Assembly: GCA_958295775.1 (NCBI GenBank)
Contig: CATQHC010000002.1
Span: forward strand, 825,830 to 889,829
Source of the DNA: Chloroflexota bacterium
GTDB lineage: Bacteria > Chloroflexota > UBA11872 > VXOZ01
Reading direction: 5' to 3'
Length of the DNA stretch: 64,000 bases
Shown: positions 17,703-26,969 of the stretch, piece after piece
Layout of the letters: every line of letters starts with the position of its first letter
Numbering within the stretch: position 1 is the stretch's first letter
Notes under the pieces: generated by a model
What the model was told of the DNA's origin: nothing
What the model saw: the letters and a program-made list of their open reading frames with translations, nothing else
Database searches by the model: none
Made by a program: the position numbers and the translations under genes

Positions 17703-18677
17703 TCATTCAGTTTTCGCGTCAGCAGTGTAAGAGAATTGCCAAAACTGCTCTTCCTCCAGCAGAGAAGGTGGAACGGGGGGCCAGCCCTCGCTGCCAATCC
17801 GCGCCGCGAACATGTTGAGCGCGCGCTGCTTCTCATCCGCACTGGCAACATCCACTTCATGCAGCACAATTGGAGCGGCTGCGGCCGGACGACCGTACGT
17901 AAATGCTTGCGCCCCAGGTGGTGCAACTTCCCGCAACGACTGTGCGATGAGTCTTCCCGCCGCCGCCTTTGTCTCATCCGCACCGGCCGGTGAAGGCAAG
18001 TATATCTGCCTGGGGTTCAGCTCGACAAGCACGTCGTTAAGGTCGCGTAATACCCCGTTGTATGAGTACGGATAGCCATACCCGGACCGCAGAATCCGGT
18101 AAGGAGTAATGTTAGGGTCATGGACGCCATCTTTCTCGGTATACGGCGAGCGTATGACGTGGTCCGGCCGATCCGGCGTCAATTCATGCAGCACGCCGTC
18201 CGGGTACGAAAGGAAGATGACGTCCTCCTTCGCCAAACCAAGCGCGCTCTCCGCTACTCGTACCGCCATCTCTTGCAACACCGCCGCACCGTGCAGGTAT
18301 TGGCGCGGGGTGGGCGTAGCGCTGGCTGGCAGGTCGGCAAGCCCTTGCGCAACGACAGTCTGGGCATCACCGTCGGTCACGTAGACTATGACAACGCGTT
18401 GGCCCTGGGCAACCGCCCGCCTAATCGTGGCGTACGCATTCACAACCGCATCTCCCGGACGTGTGGCAAACACGACCACGTCAGCCTTTGCTATCAGATC
18501 CGCCCCAACCGCGGCACGGGTGGACGGTACATAATCGGCAGAGGGCTGGATTTGCGGCTGAGCGCGGACGGCGCTATAGAATCGCCCAAGACGCTGCGAT
18601 TCGTTGGCAACCGAGCAGCTCGCGAGCACGAAAAGGAGCGGCAGGTAGCAAAGCCAACGAAAGGGACGGCCCGCCAT
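17703..18677 (-). CDS. PIG-L-like lipoprotein, probably without deacetylase activity
   Basis: 324 residues. A lipoprotein signal ends at LASC (Cys about residue 21). The fold resembles PIG-L/LmbE de-N-acetylases, with the early strand (VVVFATRPGDA), a VIVYVTDGDA strand, LSYPDG, and a late YLPSPAGADETKAA segment. In active enzymes the first motif is AHPDDE and the late one contains HPDH. Here they read TRPGDA and GADE, so most zinc ligands are missing. The protein may bind rather than cleave an N-acetyl sugar or be a structural homologue. Its ATG overlaps the M55 stop codon by one base, implying translational coupling. Confidence 0.72.
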   Translation of the reverse strand: MAGRPFRWLCYLPLLFVLASCSVANESQRLGRFYSAVRAQPQIQPSADYVPSTRAAVGADLIAKADVVVFATRPGDAVVNAYATIRRAVAQGQRVVIVYVTDGDAQTVVAQGLADLPASATPTPRQYLHGAAVLQEMAVRVAESALGLAKEDVIFLSYPDGVLHELTPDRPDHVIRSPYTEKDGVHDPNITPYRILRSGYGYPYSYNGVLRDLNDVLVELNPRQIYLPSPAGADETKAAAGRLIAQSLREVAPPGAQAFTYGRPAAAAPIVLHEVDVASADEKQRALNMFAARIGSEGWPPVPPSLLEEEQFWQFSYTADAKTE

Positions 18678-19474
18678 TACATTCTTCCCGCCAACTCAAT
18701 GAGGTTATCACCCTTAAAACAGATGGTTGTGCCGTCCCGCCGCCAGCAGTTCACCCCATCGCAGGCATGCGCGTCGGCGAATTCCGGCGAGGTGTATTGC
18801 AAGCACAATTCATACGGGGGCGCGATGACGAGAGGTGAGAATGCCTCCACCCGCCGCACGGCTCGCTTCGCGGCATCGCGAATGCCGGCGTGTTGCTCCG
18901 CAACCGGCAAGAGCTTGGCAGCATGCCGGCCTAGTCCTGTCTTGACCGCCACCACCTCTACTTCCTCTCCCAGCAACGCGCGTGCTTCAGCGCACACCTT
19001 GTCATCGCCGACCACCAAGCCCACTGGAACGCCGTACACGCCCGCGCACGCTGCGCTCAGTCCCAATTCGCCAATCGCCAAGCCGTTGAGCCAGACGTCA
19101 CTCCAGCGTGACGAACTCACAGTGTGATCTCGAAATGCGTGCATAGTGCCCTGCGCGGCGTGATAGCCCACACAGAAGAAGAGATCTACGTCGGGTTCCA
19201 AGATCGCGTGCCGGGGATAGGGCAAATTACCCATATACACGTGGGCCCGGGGATCGAGCTGCTCGATCTGCATATTCATGCTACTGCCGTGGTTGTCGTG
19301 CACGATAACGTCGCTTGCGCCGCCATCAAACGCCCCGGCGACAGCGGCGTTTACTTCCGCCATCAATAGTCTGCGACCGTCATGGTACTGCCGCGCTCCG
19401 AGATGGCGCGAGACCTGCTCCCGCAGTGCCACACCGGCAAGCCCTTCCATGTCTACGCTGATGTACACCCGCAC
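18677..19474 (-). CDS. M55-family metallopeptidase (D-aminopeptidase, DppA-like)
   Basis: 265 residues. It starts MRVYISVDMEG, with Asp8 and Glu10 as zinc ligands in the family. IVHDNHGSSMN, FCVGYHAAQG and NGLAIGELGL supply the remaining conserved His and Glu residues. DppA-type enzymes are decameric cytoplasmic D-aminopeptidases that release N-terminal D-amino acids from peptides, for example wall-derived ones. The start is a GTG with GGAG six bases upstream. The stop codon overlaps the start of the PIG-L-like gene (TAATG). Divergent from an oxidoreductase gene 193 bp away. Confidence 0.9.
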   Translation of the reverse strand: MRVYISVDMEGLAGVALREQVSRHLGARQYHDGRRLLMAEVNAAVAGAFDGGASDVIVHDNHGSSMNMQIEQLDPRAHVYMGNLPYPRHAILEPDVDLFFCVGYHAAQGTMHAFRDHTVSSSRWSDVWLNGLAIGELGLSAACAGVYGVPVGLVVGDDKVCAEARALLGEEVEVVAVKTGLGRHAAKLLPVAEQHAGIRDAAKRAVRRVEAFSPLVIAPPYELCLQYTSPEFADAHACDGVNCWRRDGTTICFKGDNLIELAGRM

Positions 19475-19667
19475 AGGTTGCTCCCTCCCGGAACTCCGAA
19501 TATACGGTTAGTATCGCCTACACGGCCAATCTGCGCTACAATATGGATACGAGTGCACTGCCGCACCAGATTTGGGGACGCAACAACACTACGAGCGGAC
19601 GCCGTGCTCCGTCCAGGTTTCAAGGCGAAACTTGGCCTTTCTCCACCTACTCTCCGGTTTCAGGGCA

Positions 19668-20687
19668 ATGATTACACCAGTCAGCCGCGTGCGTACGTGC
19701 ATCATTGGCGCCGGCGATAGCGCGCGCAAGCACATCGTGGGATGGCAGGCCGTCAACGATGCCAAGGTGGTTGCGGTTGTTGACGTGGACGAGACCCGCG
19801 CCTTCGACCTAGCCCAGGAGTTTGGCATTGAAGCGGTCAGCAACGACTACCGCGAAGTCTTGGCACGCCCCGACATCAACATTGTCTCAGTCTGTACCCC
19901 AACGGTTATGCATGGGCCTATCGGCCTCGACGCCGTAGACCGTCACAAGCATGTCTTTTGCGAACGCAGCATTACACACATGCTGGATGAGTGCGACGCG
20001 CTCTTGGCGGCAGCGCGGCGCAACCGCGTGGCGGTGGGCATGTGTTTTCCCCGTCGCTTTACGCCAAGCCTCGTGCGCATCCGCGACATGGCGAACGAAT
20101 CAGTCTTGGGCAGACCTCTCGTATTCCGCGTACATAGTCTGAGGCCGGCCTTTGACAGCACACGCGACCACAATGAGCGGAAAGGCACCAAGCTCTTTCT
20201 CGATCTGTTTGCAGATCACTACGACCTATGGACGTGGCTATTTCGCAGCGAAGTAACGAAGGTGACGGCCCGCGGTTTCAATTGGGCGAAGCAACCGCCT
20301 AACCGGCGCACCGAGCTTGCCGCCGCGCCGGATACCGGCGTCGCGCTCATTGAGTTCGAGAGTGGCGACCTCGCTGCCATCACTGCCTTCTGCGGTATGC
20401 CCACCGAGCTCGATGACTACAGGGTGCATGATGAAGAGCTCGTCGGGCCTCAGGGCGTGATAACCGCGATGAGAGTCAACCGGTTTACGCACGGAGACCA
20501 CCTCGGCAGAACCCAGGAACACACCTTCACACCCCAGGATGCCCATACCGAAGCGATACGTGACTTTGCCAACCGCATACGCCGCGGCGAACCGCCGCGG
20601 GTTAGCGGCGACGACGGCAGGCGCGCGTTGCGCATTGGCCTTGCCATCTGCGAATCAATGGAATTGGGCGAAACGATAGCGCTTTGA
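19668..20687 (+). CDS. Gfo/Idh/MocA-family protein with altered EKP motif
   Basis: 339 residues, starting at the ATG at 19668 with AGGG upstream; the frame is open back to 19572 but the Rossmann motif (RVRTCIIGAGDSARKH) begins just after this ATG. The NAD-binding domain is clear (VVAVVDVDE and VSVCTPTVMHG). The position of the catalytic EKP motif reads CERSIT, so the usual Lys and Pro are replaced. The DHYDLWTWLF segment keeps the Asp/His pair of the C-terminal domain. The substrate is unknown, and loss of the Lys suggests changed chemistry or lost activity. An AAC(3)-like gene follows 204 bp downstream. Confidence 0.83.
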   Translation: MITPVSRVRTCIIGAGDSARKHIVGWQAVNDAKVVAVVDVDETRAFDLAQEFGIEAVSNDYREVLARPDINIVSVCTPTVMHGPIGLDAVDRHKHVFCERSITHMLDECDALLAAARRNRVAVGMCFPRRFTPSLVRIRDMANESVLGRPLVFRVHSLRPAFDSTRDHNERKGTKLFLDLFADHYDLWTWLFRSEVTKVTARGFNWAKQPPNRRTELAAAPDTGVALIEFESGDLAAITAFCGMPTELDDYRVHDEELVGPQGVITAMRVNRFTHGDHLGRTQEHTFTPQDAHTEAIRDFANRIRRGEPPRVSGDDGRRALRIGLAICESMELGETIAL

Positions 20688-20891
20688 TTACCACCCGGCA
20701 CTTGCGCACTAGGAGGTGGGCTTTCCCCGGACTGCAACTGTCATCCGCACGTACGCCAGCCGTTTTCGCTTCGACAAGCTCAGCGCGAACGGCTGCTATC
20801 ATGGGTACCAACGCGAAAGCTGCAAATGCCTTCAACCATCCGCGTCACGTCGAAGGTCCGGCCAATACCCAATAGAGAGTGAGAGTCGCCT

Positions 20892-21677
20892 ATGTCATTA
20901 ACTGAATCCCAGCCCCATGTAACGCATGCGATGCTTGTAGACGGTCTGCGCAGCCTCGGGCTTACGGACGGAGACACGGTGATAGTACACTCGTCCCTCT
21001 CGCGCTTCGGTTATGTTGAAGGCGGCGCTGACACTGTGGTGGACGCTTTGCTCGCGGCGGTCGGCGCGGATGGGACGGTCGCAGTCCCAACCAGCCCGGT
21101 GATTTGGCAAGGGGGATCGCACTTCCATTACATCAAACACAACCCCATTCTCGATCTGCGGGTCACGCCTTCCAAGCTCGGCGCCATTACGAACGCGTTG
21201 CGCCAGCGGCCGGAAGCGCGGCCATCGCTGTCCGCCTGCCATACCTTGCACGCCATTGGCGCCCGCCGCGACTGGCTTCTCGCCGGCGCGGAAACGGCCG
21301 TCTATCCCACCGGACCCGGCACGCCGTGGCATAGAAATTGCATTGGCGGCGGCAAGGTCCTCTTGATCGGCATCGATCAGAACAGCAACACGACCATTCA
21401 CACCATCGAAGAAGCCGGCGGCGCGCCGATCCTCAGCCAGGAAGTCTTCTATCCAATGGTGATAGACCTTGAGGGCCGCATTGTCACGGTGCCCACGCGC
21501 GCCCACTTGCCGAACCATCCACGCGCGTTTGAGAAGATGGACGCGGTCTGCCTTGAGCACGAAATAATGAGTGTAGGGAAGATTGGCAACGCCACCCTCC
21601 GCCTCATCGAGGCCAAGCCATTCCTCGAGATAGGGGTCAAGATACTAGAGAAAGACCCTGTCTTCCTGCTCGCTTAA
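20892..21677 (+). CDS. Aminoglycoside N3-acetyltransferase-family (AAC(3)-like) protein
   Basis: 261 residues of the antibiotic_NAT/YokD family. Matching features are VIVHSSLSRFGYVEGGADTV near the N-terminus, DLRVTPSKLGAITNALRQ, a SLSACHTLHAIGA motif carrying the conserved His, and IGGGKVLLIGID. Family members transfer acetyl groups from acetyl-CoA to the 3-amino group of aminoglycosides, but many chromosomal homologues have unknown substrates. No mobile element flanks it, so a resistance role is not implied. Confidence 0.85.
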   Translation: MSLTESQPHVTHAMLVDGLRSLGLTDGDTVIVHSSLSRFGYVEGGADTVVDALLAAVGADGTVAVPTSPVIWQGGSHFHYIKHNPILDLRVTPSKLGAITNALRQRPEARPSLSACHTLHAIGARRDWLLAGAETAVYPTGPGTPWHRNCIGGGKVLLIGIDQNSNTTIHTIEEAGGAPILSQEVFYPMVIDLEGRIVTVPTRAHLPNHPRAFEKMDAVCLEHEIMSVGKIGNATLRLIEAKPFLEIGVKILEKDPVFLLA

Positions 21678-21973
21678 ATCTGGATATGCGTACAGGGAGA
21701 CTCTCGCTGCTGCTGGAGGAATTTGGTGGCATGCTAGTGGCTCGCGCCCGTCTTTCGCCCGCTGGCTGCCCAGCTAGTCTCCTCACCGCTCATGCAAAAG
21801 GACACACTTCCCGACGGAATCAAGGGAGGGGTTTCGTTTGTGAGACCCGCTAACTTCATGCCGCACCGTATGCTATGATGTAATTGCTAGCAGCGGGGTA
21901 GGAATTAGCTCGCTCGCGCATTTTCAAGACGTGCCCAGTTGCGTACAAGTGTCAATCTCAAGAGGAATCGATA

Positions 21974-22426
21974 TTGGCAGCAGCACGCTCACAGCTTGCA
22001 ACCTCCAACGCGAAGCGGCTCCTCCGCTCGTCCGGCCGCCGCTTTACACGCCAACGCGAAGCAATTCTCAAGATAATCCGCGAGCAACCCGGGCATCTGG
22101 GTGCGGATGAAGTCTTTCAGATTGCGCGCCAGCGCGGGCACCGCGTGAGCCTTTCCACGGTGTACCGCACTCTCGATCTCCTCCGTGAGCAGGGCCTCGT
22201 CGAGGCGGCGAACCTGCAGCAGGACCACCGCCACTTCAAGGCCGCCGGTGATGGGGAACATCACCACCTCGTGTGTATTTCATGCGAAGAGGTGATTGAG
22301 TTTAGCAGCCCGCACATCGACCGGCTCAAGCAGGCACTGCAAGAGGACCATAGCTTCACCATCAGAAACGTGGAGCTTGAAGTCGGGGGCCTTTGCTCAG
22401 AGTGTGCCGCCGCATCAGCCGGATAG
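21974..22426 (+). CDS. Fur-family metal-dependent transcriptional regulator
   Basis: 150 residues. The winged-helix N-terminal domain has RRFTRQREAILKIIREQPGH and HRVSLSTVYRTLDLLREQGL, the recognition helix typical of Fur/Zur/PerR. The dimerisation domain has HHHLVCISCEEVIEF and a second CxxC (LCSEC), which form the structural zinc site, plus His/Glu residues of the regulatory site. Fe, Zn, Mn and peroxide specificity cannot be separated by eye. The start appears to be a TTG at 21974, with GAGG about eight bases upstream. It is encoded alone and convergent with gatD. Confidence 0.92.
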   Translation: MAAARSQLATSNAKRLLRSSGRRFTRQREAILKIIREQPGHLGADEVFQIARQRGHRVSLSTVYRTLDLLREQGLVEAANLQQDHRHFKAAGDGEHHHLVCISCEEVIEFSSPHIDRLKQALQEDHSFTIRNVELEVGGLCSECAAASAG

Positions 22427-22827
22427 CGGTTGCGGGCAAGGCACAGGCAGTCTGAGCGATAACGGAGCGATCCCCCTCTCTCCAACCCCTCAGGAATCTT
22501 TTCCATCACTGTGGTTACTTACGGATTCATTCCCACTGCCATCCAGAAGCATGACTTCCTTTGGATTGAATTACCCACATGCAGGCGAGAGGAACTTCCT
22601 CTCCTAGGGAGAGGATCGAGGTGAGGGGTCTTCTGGTTGAAGTGGCCCCTTAGATTGTGCAGGGTCAAAACGAAACAAAGCGAAACCGGAATGCAAGTGT
22701 AGGGAGTTTGAGAATTTGACCCTCTCCCTCGACGGGTGAAGGAACCACATTGGTTCCGCCAGGGTTACGCAAAGGTCTCCATTGGGAGAGATCGAACTAC
22801 CCAAACTGGCAGCTACCCCAGCGCCGG
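22427..22827. other. Intergenic region with short dispersed-repeat-like stretches
   Basis: 401 bp between convergent fur-like and gatD genes. It holds short CCTCTCC/GGGAGAGG and CCCTCTCCCT-type runs near 22598-22625 and 22721-22745, which look like degenerate intergenic palindromes. I see no gene. Confidence 0.5.
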
Positions 22828-23556
22828 CTATGCCCCGGCTAGCTTGAGGGCACGGTCGTGCGCTGCCGCTTCCAAGGTGTCGTCGAGCGGAGGCAGCGAC
22901 GGAACGCCAAAGCGGCGCTGCAGGGCTTGCAGAATCAGGTGGTCTGCGAATGCTGGATTCTTCGGCAAGAGCGATCCGTGAAGATAGGTGCCGTAGACGT
23001 TCCGCCAGCGCGCGCCTTCCGTCCGGTCCTTGCCGTTGTTTCCAAATCCGCTTGCAACGGTAGCGAGCGCGGCTGCCGGGTCGTTGAGATACGTGCGACC
23101 GCCATGATTCTCAAAGCCTACGAGTTTTTCCTCATGCCACATGGTGACGACGTTGCCGATGCAGCGTTGGCTGCCCTCGCCGGGATGTATCGTGTAGGCC
23201 GGCAGCACGCCAATGCCGCGCAGTTCAACGCCGGTGTGGTCGCGATAGTACTCGCCAAAGAGTTGGTATCCTCCGCACACCGCGAGGGCTACGAGACCGT
23301 CGCCAAGCGCGTCACGCAATACGTGACCCTTGGTCTCTACCAGGTCTTGCGATGCCAGGAGTTGCTCTCGATCCTGCCCGCCGCCAACCAGCAGCATGTC
23401 AAGGTCGGCGGCATCACTTAGGGGACCGGGGTGTATATTTCGCACCTCCACGTCTATGCCGCGCCAGCGGCAACGTTGCGCCAAGCAAATCACGTTGCCC
23501 CGGTCGGCATACATATTCATGAGGCGCGGGTAGAGATGCCCAATCACGAGCTTCAT
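22828..23556 (-). CDS. gatD: Lipid II isoglutaminyl synthase, glutaminase subunit GatD
   Basis: 242 residues of the CobB/CobQ-type class I glutamine amidotransferase fold. The nucleophile lies in LAVCGGYQLFG (Cys about residue 94) and the catalytic His in GTYLHGSLLPKNP (about residue 190). The start MKLVIGHLYPRLMNMYADRGN is characteristic of GatD. It releases ammonia from glutamine for MurT, which amidates the D-Glu residue of lipid II. It is directly downstream of murT with an ATGA overlap, so the two subunits are translationally coupled. Genes of this pair are typical of Gram-positive bacteria and Chloroflexota. Confidence 0.93.
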   Translation of the reverse strand: MKLVIGHLYPRLMNMYADRGNVICLAQRCRWRGIDVEVRNIHPGPLSDAADLDMLLVGGGQDREQLLASQDLVETKGHVLRDALGDGLVALAVCGGYQLFGEYYRDHTGVELRGIGVLPAYTIHPGEGSQRCIGNVVTMWHEEKLVGFENHGGRTYLNDPAAALATVASGFGNNGKDRTEGARWRNVYGTYLHGSLLPKNPAFADHLILQALQRRFGVPSLPPLDDTLEAAAHDRALKLAGA

Positions 23557-24983
23557 GTTTGGTCCTCCCAGTAACGACGTACGAGCCCACGCTTGGACCA
23601 GACTCTGCGCATTTCAAGCATGCCCGTATACGTGGCAAGCACATAGAGTGTTCCACCGGATGGCACGTCGGCCAGGGCACGATCGAATGCGCTCGCAATT
23701 TCCTGCGAAACTGCGCTGGGCTCCGCGCCGGCGTACTTTAGGCGCACGGTCATGTCCTCCGCGCGGCGACCCCCGGCAATGACCGACGCGCTTGCCAAGC
23801 GCTCAAAGTCAACGTCCCAAATCCATGAGACATCATGCCCGTCCGCCGCACGATCTTGGAGTAAGACGAGCACGTGCAGTGGTTCGTCTTCAGTGGCGAG
23901 CAGCCGCAAGACTTGGTTTGCGCCGACCGGATTCTTGATGAGGAGCAGCCATGCCCTGCGCCCACCCACCTCTATGACTTCGGCCCGGCCGAATGCGGGA
24001 TTGGTATCGTCGAGACCCTGGGCAATAGACTCTGAGGTAGCCCCAAAGTGCCCCGCTGCCGCTGCGGCCGCAAGGGCATTGTAGACGTTATAGAGACCCG
24101 GCACCCGCAGATGCACGCGTTGGCTTGCCGCCGGCAACGAAACCGTGAATTCTGCGCCAGCAAAACCTTCCAATGCCACTTCAGTCGCACGCACTTCGCG
24201 CTCCGGTCGCTGCCAGCCGCACTGCTCGCACGCGTAATCGCCCAAGTGTCCGTAATAGGCTCGGGCATACGTCAACGGCGTGGCGTCATGCGGACAATAG
24301 TGTGAATCGGCTGCCAGTTCAATGTCATCGCGTGCCATGCCGGGGTCATCGAGACCGAAGTAGTGCACCGGGCCGCTATATGAGTCACCGAGGCTGGCTA
24401 CCAGCGGATCGTCACCATTCAGAATCAAGGCGGTGCCGGAATCTAGGTGCGAAAACGCCGTGCGTAGGCCGGCGGCTATCGTTTGCACCTCGCCATAGCG
24501 GTCTAACTGGTCGCGGAAGAGATTGGTCACAAGAATGCAAGACGGCCAGTGTTGGCGCAGCGCCTGCACTATTGCCGCCTCGTCCAACTCCAAAACTGCC
24601 ATGCTCGCGGGCGCGAGGCCTAACTCTCCACGCCAGGTAGTGTGTAGGAGCAGCATACTCAAGACGCCGCGTGTAAGATTTGATCCCGTAGCGTTGTGCA
24701 GTACCGATCGGTCGCCGTTCGCCAGGATGTTGCGCAGGAGGGCGGCGGTTGTAGTCTTGCCGTTCGTACCGGTTACGAATATCGTTCCACCCGGCACCTG
24801 GTCAAGGAGGAAGCCAAGCAACGTCGGCGCCACATGTTCTGCGACCAGACCGGGAAGCGCCGTACCTCCACCGCGTTGCAGGCGGCGTGAGGCGGCTCCT
24901 GCCGCCTTTGCCGCTAGAATTGCCAGGATTCGCCGCAAGTGGGCGAACCGTACCCGTGAAACATCAACCTTTTCGTAACTCAT
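23553..24983 (-). CDS. murT: Lipid II isoglutaminyl synthase, Mur ligase-like subunit MurT
   Basis: 476 residues from the ATG at 24983 (a TTG at 24995 is also possible). The Mur ligase P-loop is FVTGTNGKTTTAALLRNIL (about residues 72-90). The MurT-specific insert with a zinc-ribbon-like region follows (HYCPHD, then ACEQCGW), where the second Cys of the usual first CxxC pair is absent. The C-terminal DUF1727 domain ends in TYTGMLEMRRVW. It activates lipid II D-glutamate with ATP so that GatD-derived ammonia gives D-isoglutamine. It forms an operon with gatD. Confidence 0.93.
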   Translation of the reverse strand: MSYEKVDVSRVRFAHLRRILAILAAKAAGAASRRLQRGGGTALPGLVAEHVAPTLLGFLLDQVPGGTIFVTGTNGKTTTAALLRNILANGDRSVLHNATGSNLTRGVLSMLLLHTTWRGELGLAPASMAVLELDEAAIVQALRQHWPSCILVTNLFRDQLDRYGEVQTIAAGLRTAFSHLDSGTALILNGDDPLVASLGDSYSGPVHYFGLDDPGMARDDIELAADSHYCPHDATPLTYARAYYGHLGDYACEQCGWQRPEREVRATEVALEGFAGAEFTVSLPAASQRVHLRVPGLYNVYNALAAAAAAGHFGATSESIAQGLDDTNPAFGRAEVIEVGGRRAWLLLIKNPVGANQVLRLLATEDEPLHVLVLLQDRAADGHDVSWIWDVDFERLASASVIAGGRRAEDMTVRLKYAGAEPSAVSQEIASAFDRALADVPSGGTLYVLATYTGMLEMRRVWSKRGLVRRYWEDQT

Positions 24984-25329
24984 TGCGCGTGGCAACTGCC
25001 AGAGAGAGACCTTTGCATAACTCCATCATTCCGGCGAAAAGCCGGCCCCGTACCTGATACGGGGCCGGAATCCAGAGGCGGTATCACATCTACAGATAGG
25101 AGAGGTCAATACCTTTTACCTTCATCTCAACCTTCCCCTTCAAGGTGAAAGAGGTTTCGCAAGGGTCTCATAGAGGGGAAACGGCACACGTACTGCGAGA
25201 ATGGGCCGGCGCATTGCCCTATACAGCACCGTTGTACCGCGTTCAGATGGGATTGCGCACAATGCTGCAATGAAGCTCAATGCAGGGTTGCAGCTCCGCC
25301 CCTAAGGACGCTGGCTCGCTCGCATCGAA
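24984..25329. other. Intergenic region upstream of murT
   Basis: 346 bp between murT and the c-di-AMP receptor gene. It contains the palindrome at 25042-25068, in a context (ATTCCGGCGAAAAGCCGG...GGAATCCAG) resembling a common dispersed intergenic repeat. No gene is seen. Confidence 0.55.
25042..25068. repeat. Perfect 11-bp-stem palindrome
   Basis: CCGGCCCCGTA (25042-25052) pairs with TACGGGGCCGG (25058-25068) around CCTGA. No T-run follows. It probably belongs to a dispersed intergenic repeat rather than a terminator. Confidence 0.6.
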
Positions 25330-25671
25330 CTAGAATCGTTCGAAACGCTCGACATCGAGCACAAAGATAACGGCCCCGCCGACCTGCACCTCAACCGGGT
25401 ACGGCATGTAGAATTCACCCGGCTCCATGGCGGGCGGCATTGGGTTGATATACTGCATGCGCGTCGTGCAATTCTGGCGGACAACGACCAACACCTCGCT
25501 GACCTGTTCTTGTTTTACACCGACGAGCACCGTCGCGTTGCCGTGCCTCAGGAAGCCGCCGGCAGTATTTATGCGCGTGGCGCCGAAACCGGCCTGCACC
25601 AGACTATCTATTAGGTTCCCGGCGTCTTCATCTTGAACGATAGCGACGACGAGTTTCATGTCTTCGTTCAT
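25330..25671 (-). CDS. Cyclic-di-AMP receptor (DarA/PstA-like)
   Basis: 113 residues of the DUF970 PII-like family. It begins with KLVVAIVQDEDAGNLIDSL and continues with FGATRINTAGGFLRHGNATV, the conserved nucleotide-binding loops of DarA/PstA. It binds the second messenger c-di-AMP as a trimer; its downstream partner is unknown in most species. The ATG at 25671 has GGAG nine bases upstream; an ATG four codons later is also possible. Its presence implies c-di-AMP signalling, often tied to wall and osmotic homeostasis, and it is near the wall-amidation genes. Confidence 0.9.
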   Translation of the reverse strand: MNEDMKLVVAIVQDEDAGNLIDSLVQAGFGATRINTAGGFLRHGNATVLVGVKQEQVSEVLVVVRQNCTTRMQYINPMPPAMEPGEFYMPYPVEVQVGGAVIFVLDVERFERF

Positions 25672-25889
25672 AGTGTGTTACTCCTTACTCAAGGAATACA
25701 CAATGCCCTTGAGGTGGCGAAGCCACCCGCACAGCGTCCGCCCACCCAGCCGGATCCCTCCGCCTCGCAACGCCTGGTTCGTATTCCCTCGCTGCGCCCG
25801 CCAAACGCACCGGAAACCGCCACGTCCCCAGTTGTTGCACGAACGACAGTAGGCTATTAAGCGTTTTGGTGAACCAGGATCGGACAGAG

Positions 25890-26969
25890 CTACCCCAACC
25901 GTTCGATTAGCGCATCCGCCACGCCCGACGTGCTCGCGGCTGTCGGATCATTGCGATCGGGCTTCATGTCATACGTAACGTGCTTGCCCTCGGCAATGAC
26001 CTCTGCAAGCGCCGTCTCCATCCGGTCCGCGGCTTCGCGTTCGCCGAGATGGCGCAGCATCATCACCGCGGAAAACATCTGGGCCATGGGATTAACTTTA
26101 TTCTGCCCCGTATACTTCGGCGCGCTGCCGTGAATTGGCTCAAAGAGCGCCATCTGGTCGCCGATGTTCGCACCGGGAGCAACGCCCAAGCCACCCACCA
26201 AGCCGGCAGAGAGATCGGACAAAATATCACCGTACAAGTTCGGCATCACCATGACGTCGAATTGTTCCGGCCTGCGTACGAGTTGCATGCACGTCGCATC
26301 CACGATCATGTCCCAGAATTCGATTTCGGGATAGTCTTCCGCCACTTCGCGGGCCACCCGCAGAAAGAGGCCGTCGGAGTGTTTCTGAATGTTCGCTTTG
26401 TGAATGGCCGTGACGGTCTTGCGCCCGTTCGCCCGCGCGTATTCGAAAGCAAATTTCACAATGCGGCGGGAACCTTCAACCGAAATTGGTTTGATGGTAA
26501 TCCCAGAATCCATGGGAATCCGGCTGCCGTGATTGGCGCGAATGAAGTGGATGAGTTCCAACGCATTGCCGGCGCCTTCTTCAAACTCGATCCCGGCGTA
26601 CAAGTCTTCCAGGTTTTCACGGACCACAACAATGTCTATTTCATCAAAGCGTGATTGCACTCCTGGGTAACTCTTGCAAGGACGCAAGTTAGCGTAGCAC
26701 TTGAGCTCTTTACGCAAGGTGACGTTTAGGCTGCGAAAGCCCGTGCCAACCGGTGTCGTGATCGGCCCCTTGATACCCACTCTGTTCGTGCGCAATGAGT
26801 CGATCACCGACTGCGGCAGAAGTTCGCCGGTCTCCTCAAACACGTGCAGACCCGCTTCTTGGACGTCCCATGTTATGTCAACACCCAAGGCTTCAACCAC
26901 ACGGCAGGTTGCTGCCGTGATTTCAGGACCGACGCCATCGCCCGGAATGAGTGTGATTGTATACGCCAC
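25890..26969 (-). CDS. Isocitrate/isopropylmalate dehydrogenase-family enzyme (NAD-type isocitrate dehydrogenase)
   Basis: 359 residues starting at a GTG (26969) with GGAG eight bases upstream; the frame is open to 27032. It begins with the family signature TLIPGDGVGPEI. RSLNVTLRKELKCYANLRPC is the substrate-binding region, ENLEDLYAGIEFEEG the catalytic loop, MPNLYGDILSDLSAGLVGGL the metal-binding Asp cluster and GSAPKYTGQNKVNP the cofactor region. These resemble NAD-dependent isocitrate dehydrogenases of the homo-oligomeric bacterial type. Homoisocitrate or tartrate dehydrogenase is an alternative. The role is most likely the TCA-cycle step to 2-oxoglutarate. Confidence 0.88.
   Translation of the reverse strand: MAYTITLIPGDGVGPEITAATCRVVEALGVDITWDVQEAGLHVFEETGELLPQSVIDSLRTNRVGIKGPITTPVGTGFRSLNVTLRKELKCYANLRPCKSYPGVQSRFDEIDIVVVRENLEDLYAGIEFEEGAGNALELIHFIRANHGSRIPMDSGITIKPISVEGSRRIVKFAFEYARANGRKTVTAIHKANIQKHSDGLFLRVAREVAEDYPEIEFWDMIVDATCMQLVRRPEQFDVMVMPNLYGDILSDLSAGLVGGLGVAPGANIGDQMALFEPIHGSAPKYTGQNKVNPMAQMFSAVMMLRHLGEREAADRMETALAEVIAEGKHVTYDMKPDRNDPTAASTSGVADALIERLG

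Noticed and set aside
20892..21677. AAC(3)-like protein as an acquired antibiotic resistance gene
   Set aside because: No integron, IS or plasmid feature flanks it, and chromosomal homologues of this family often have other roles.
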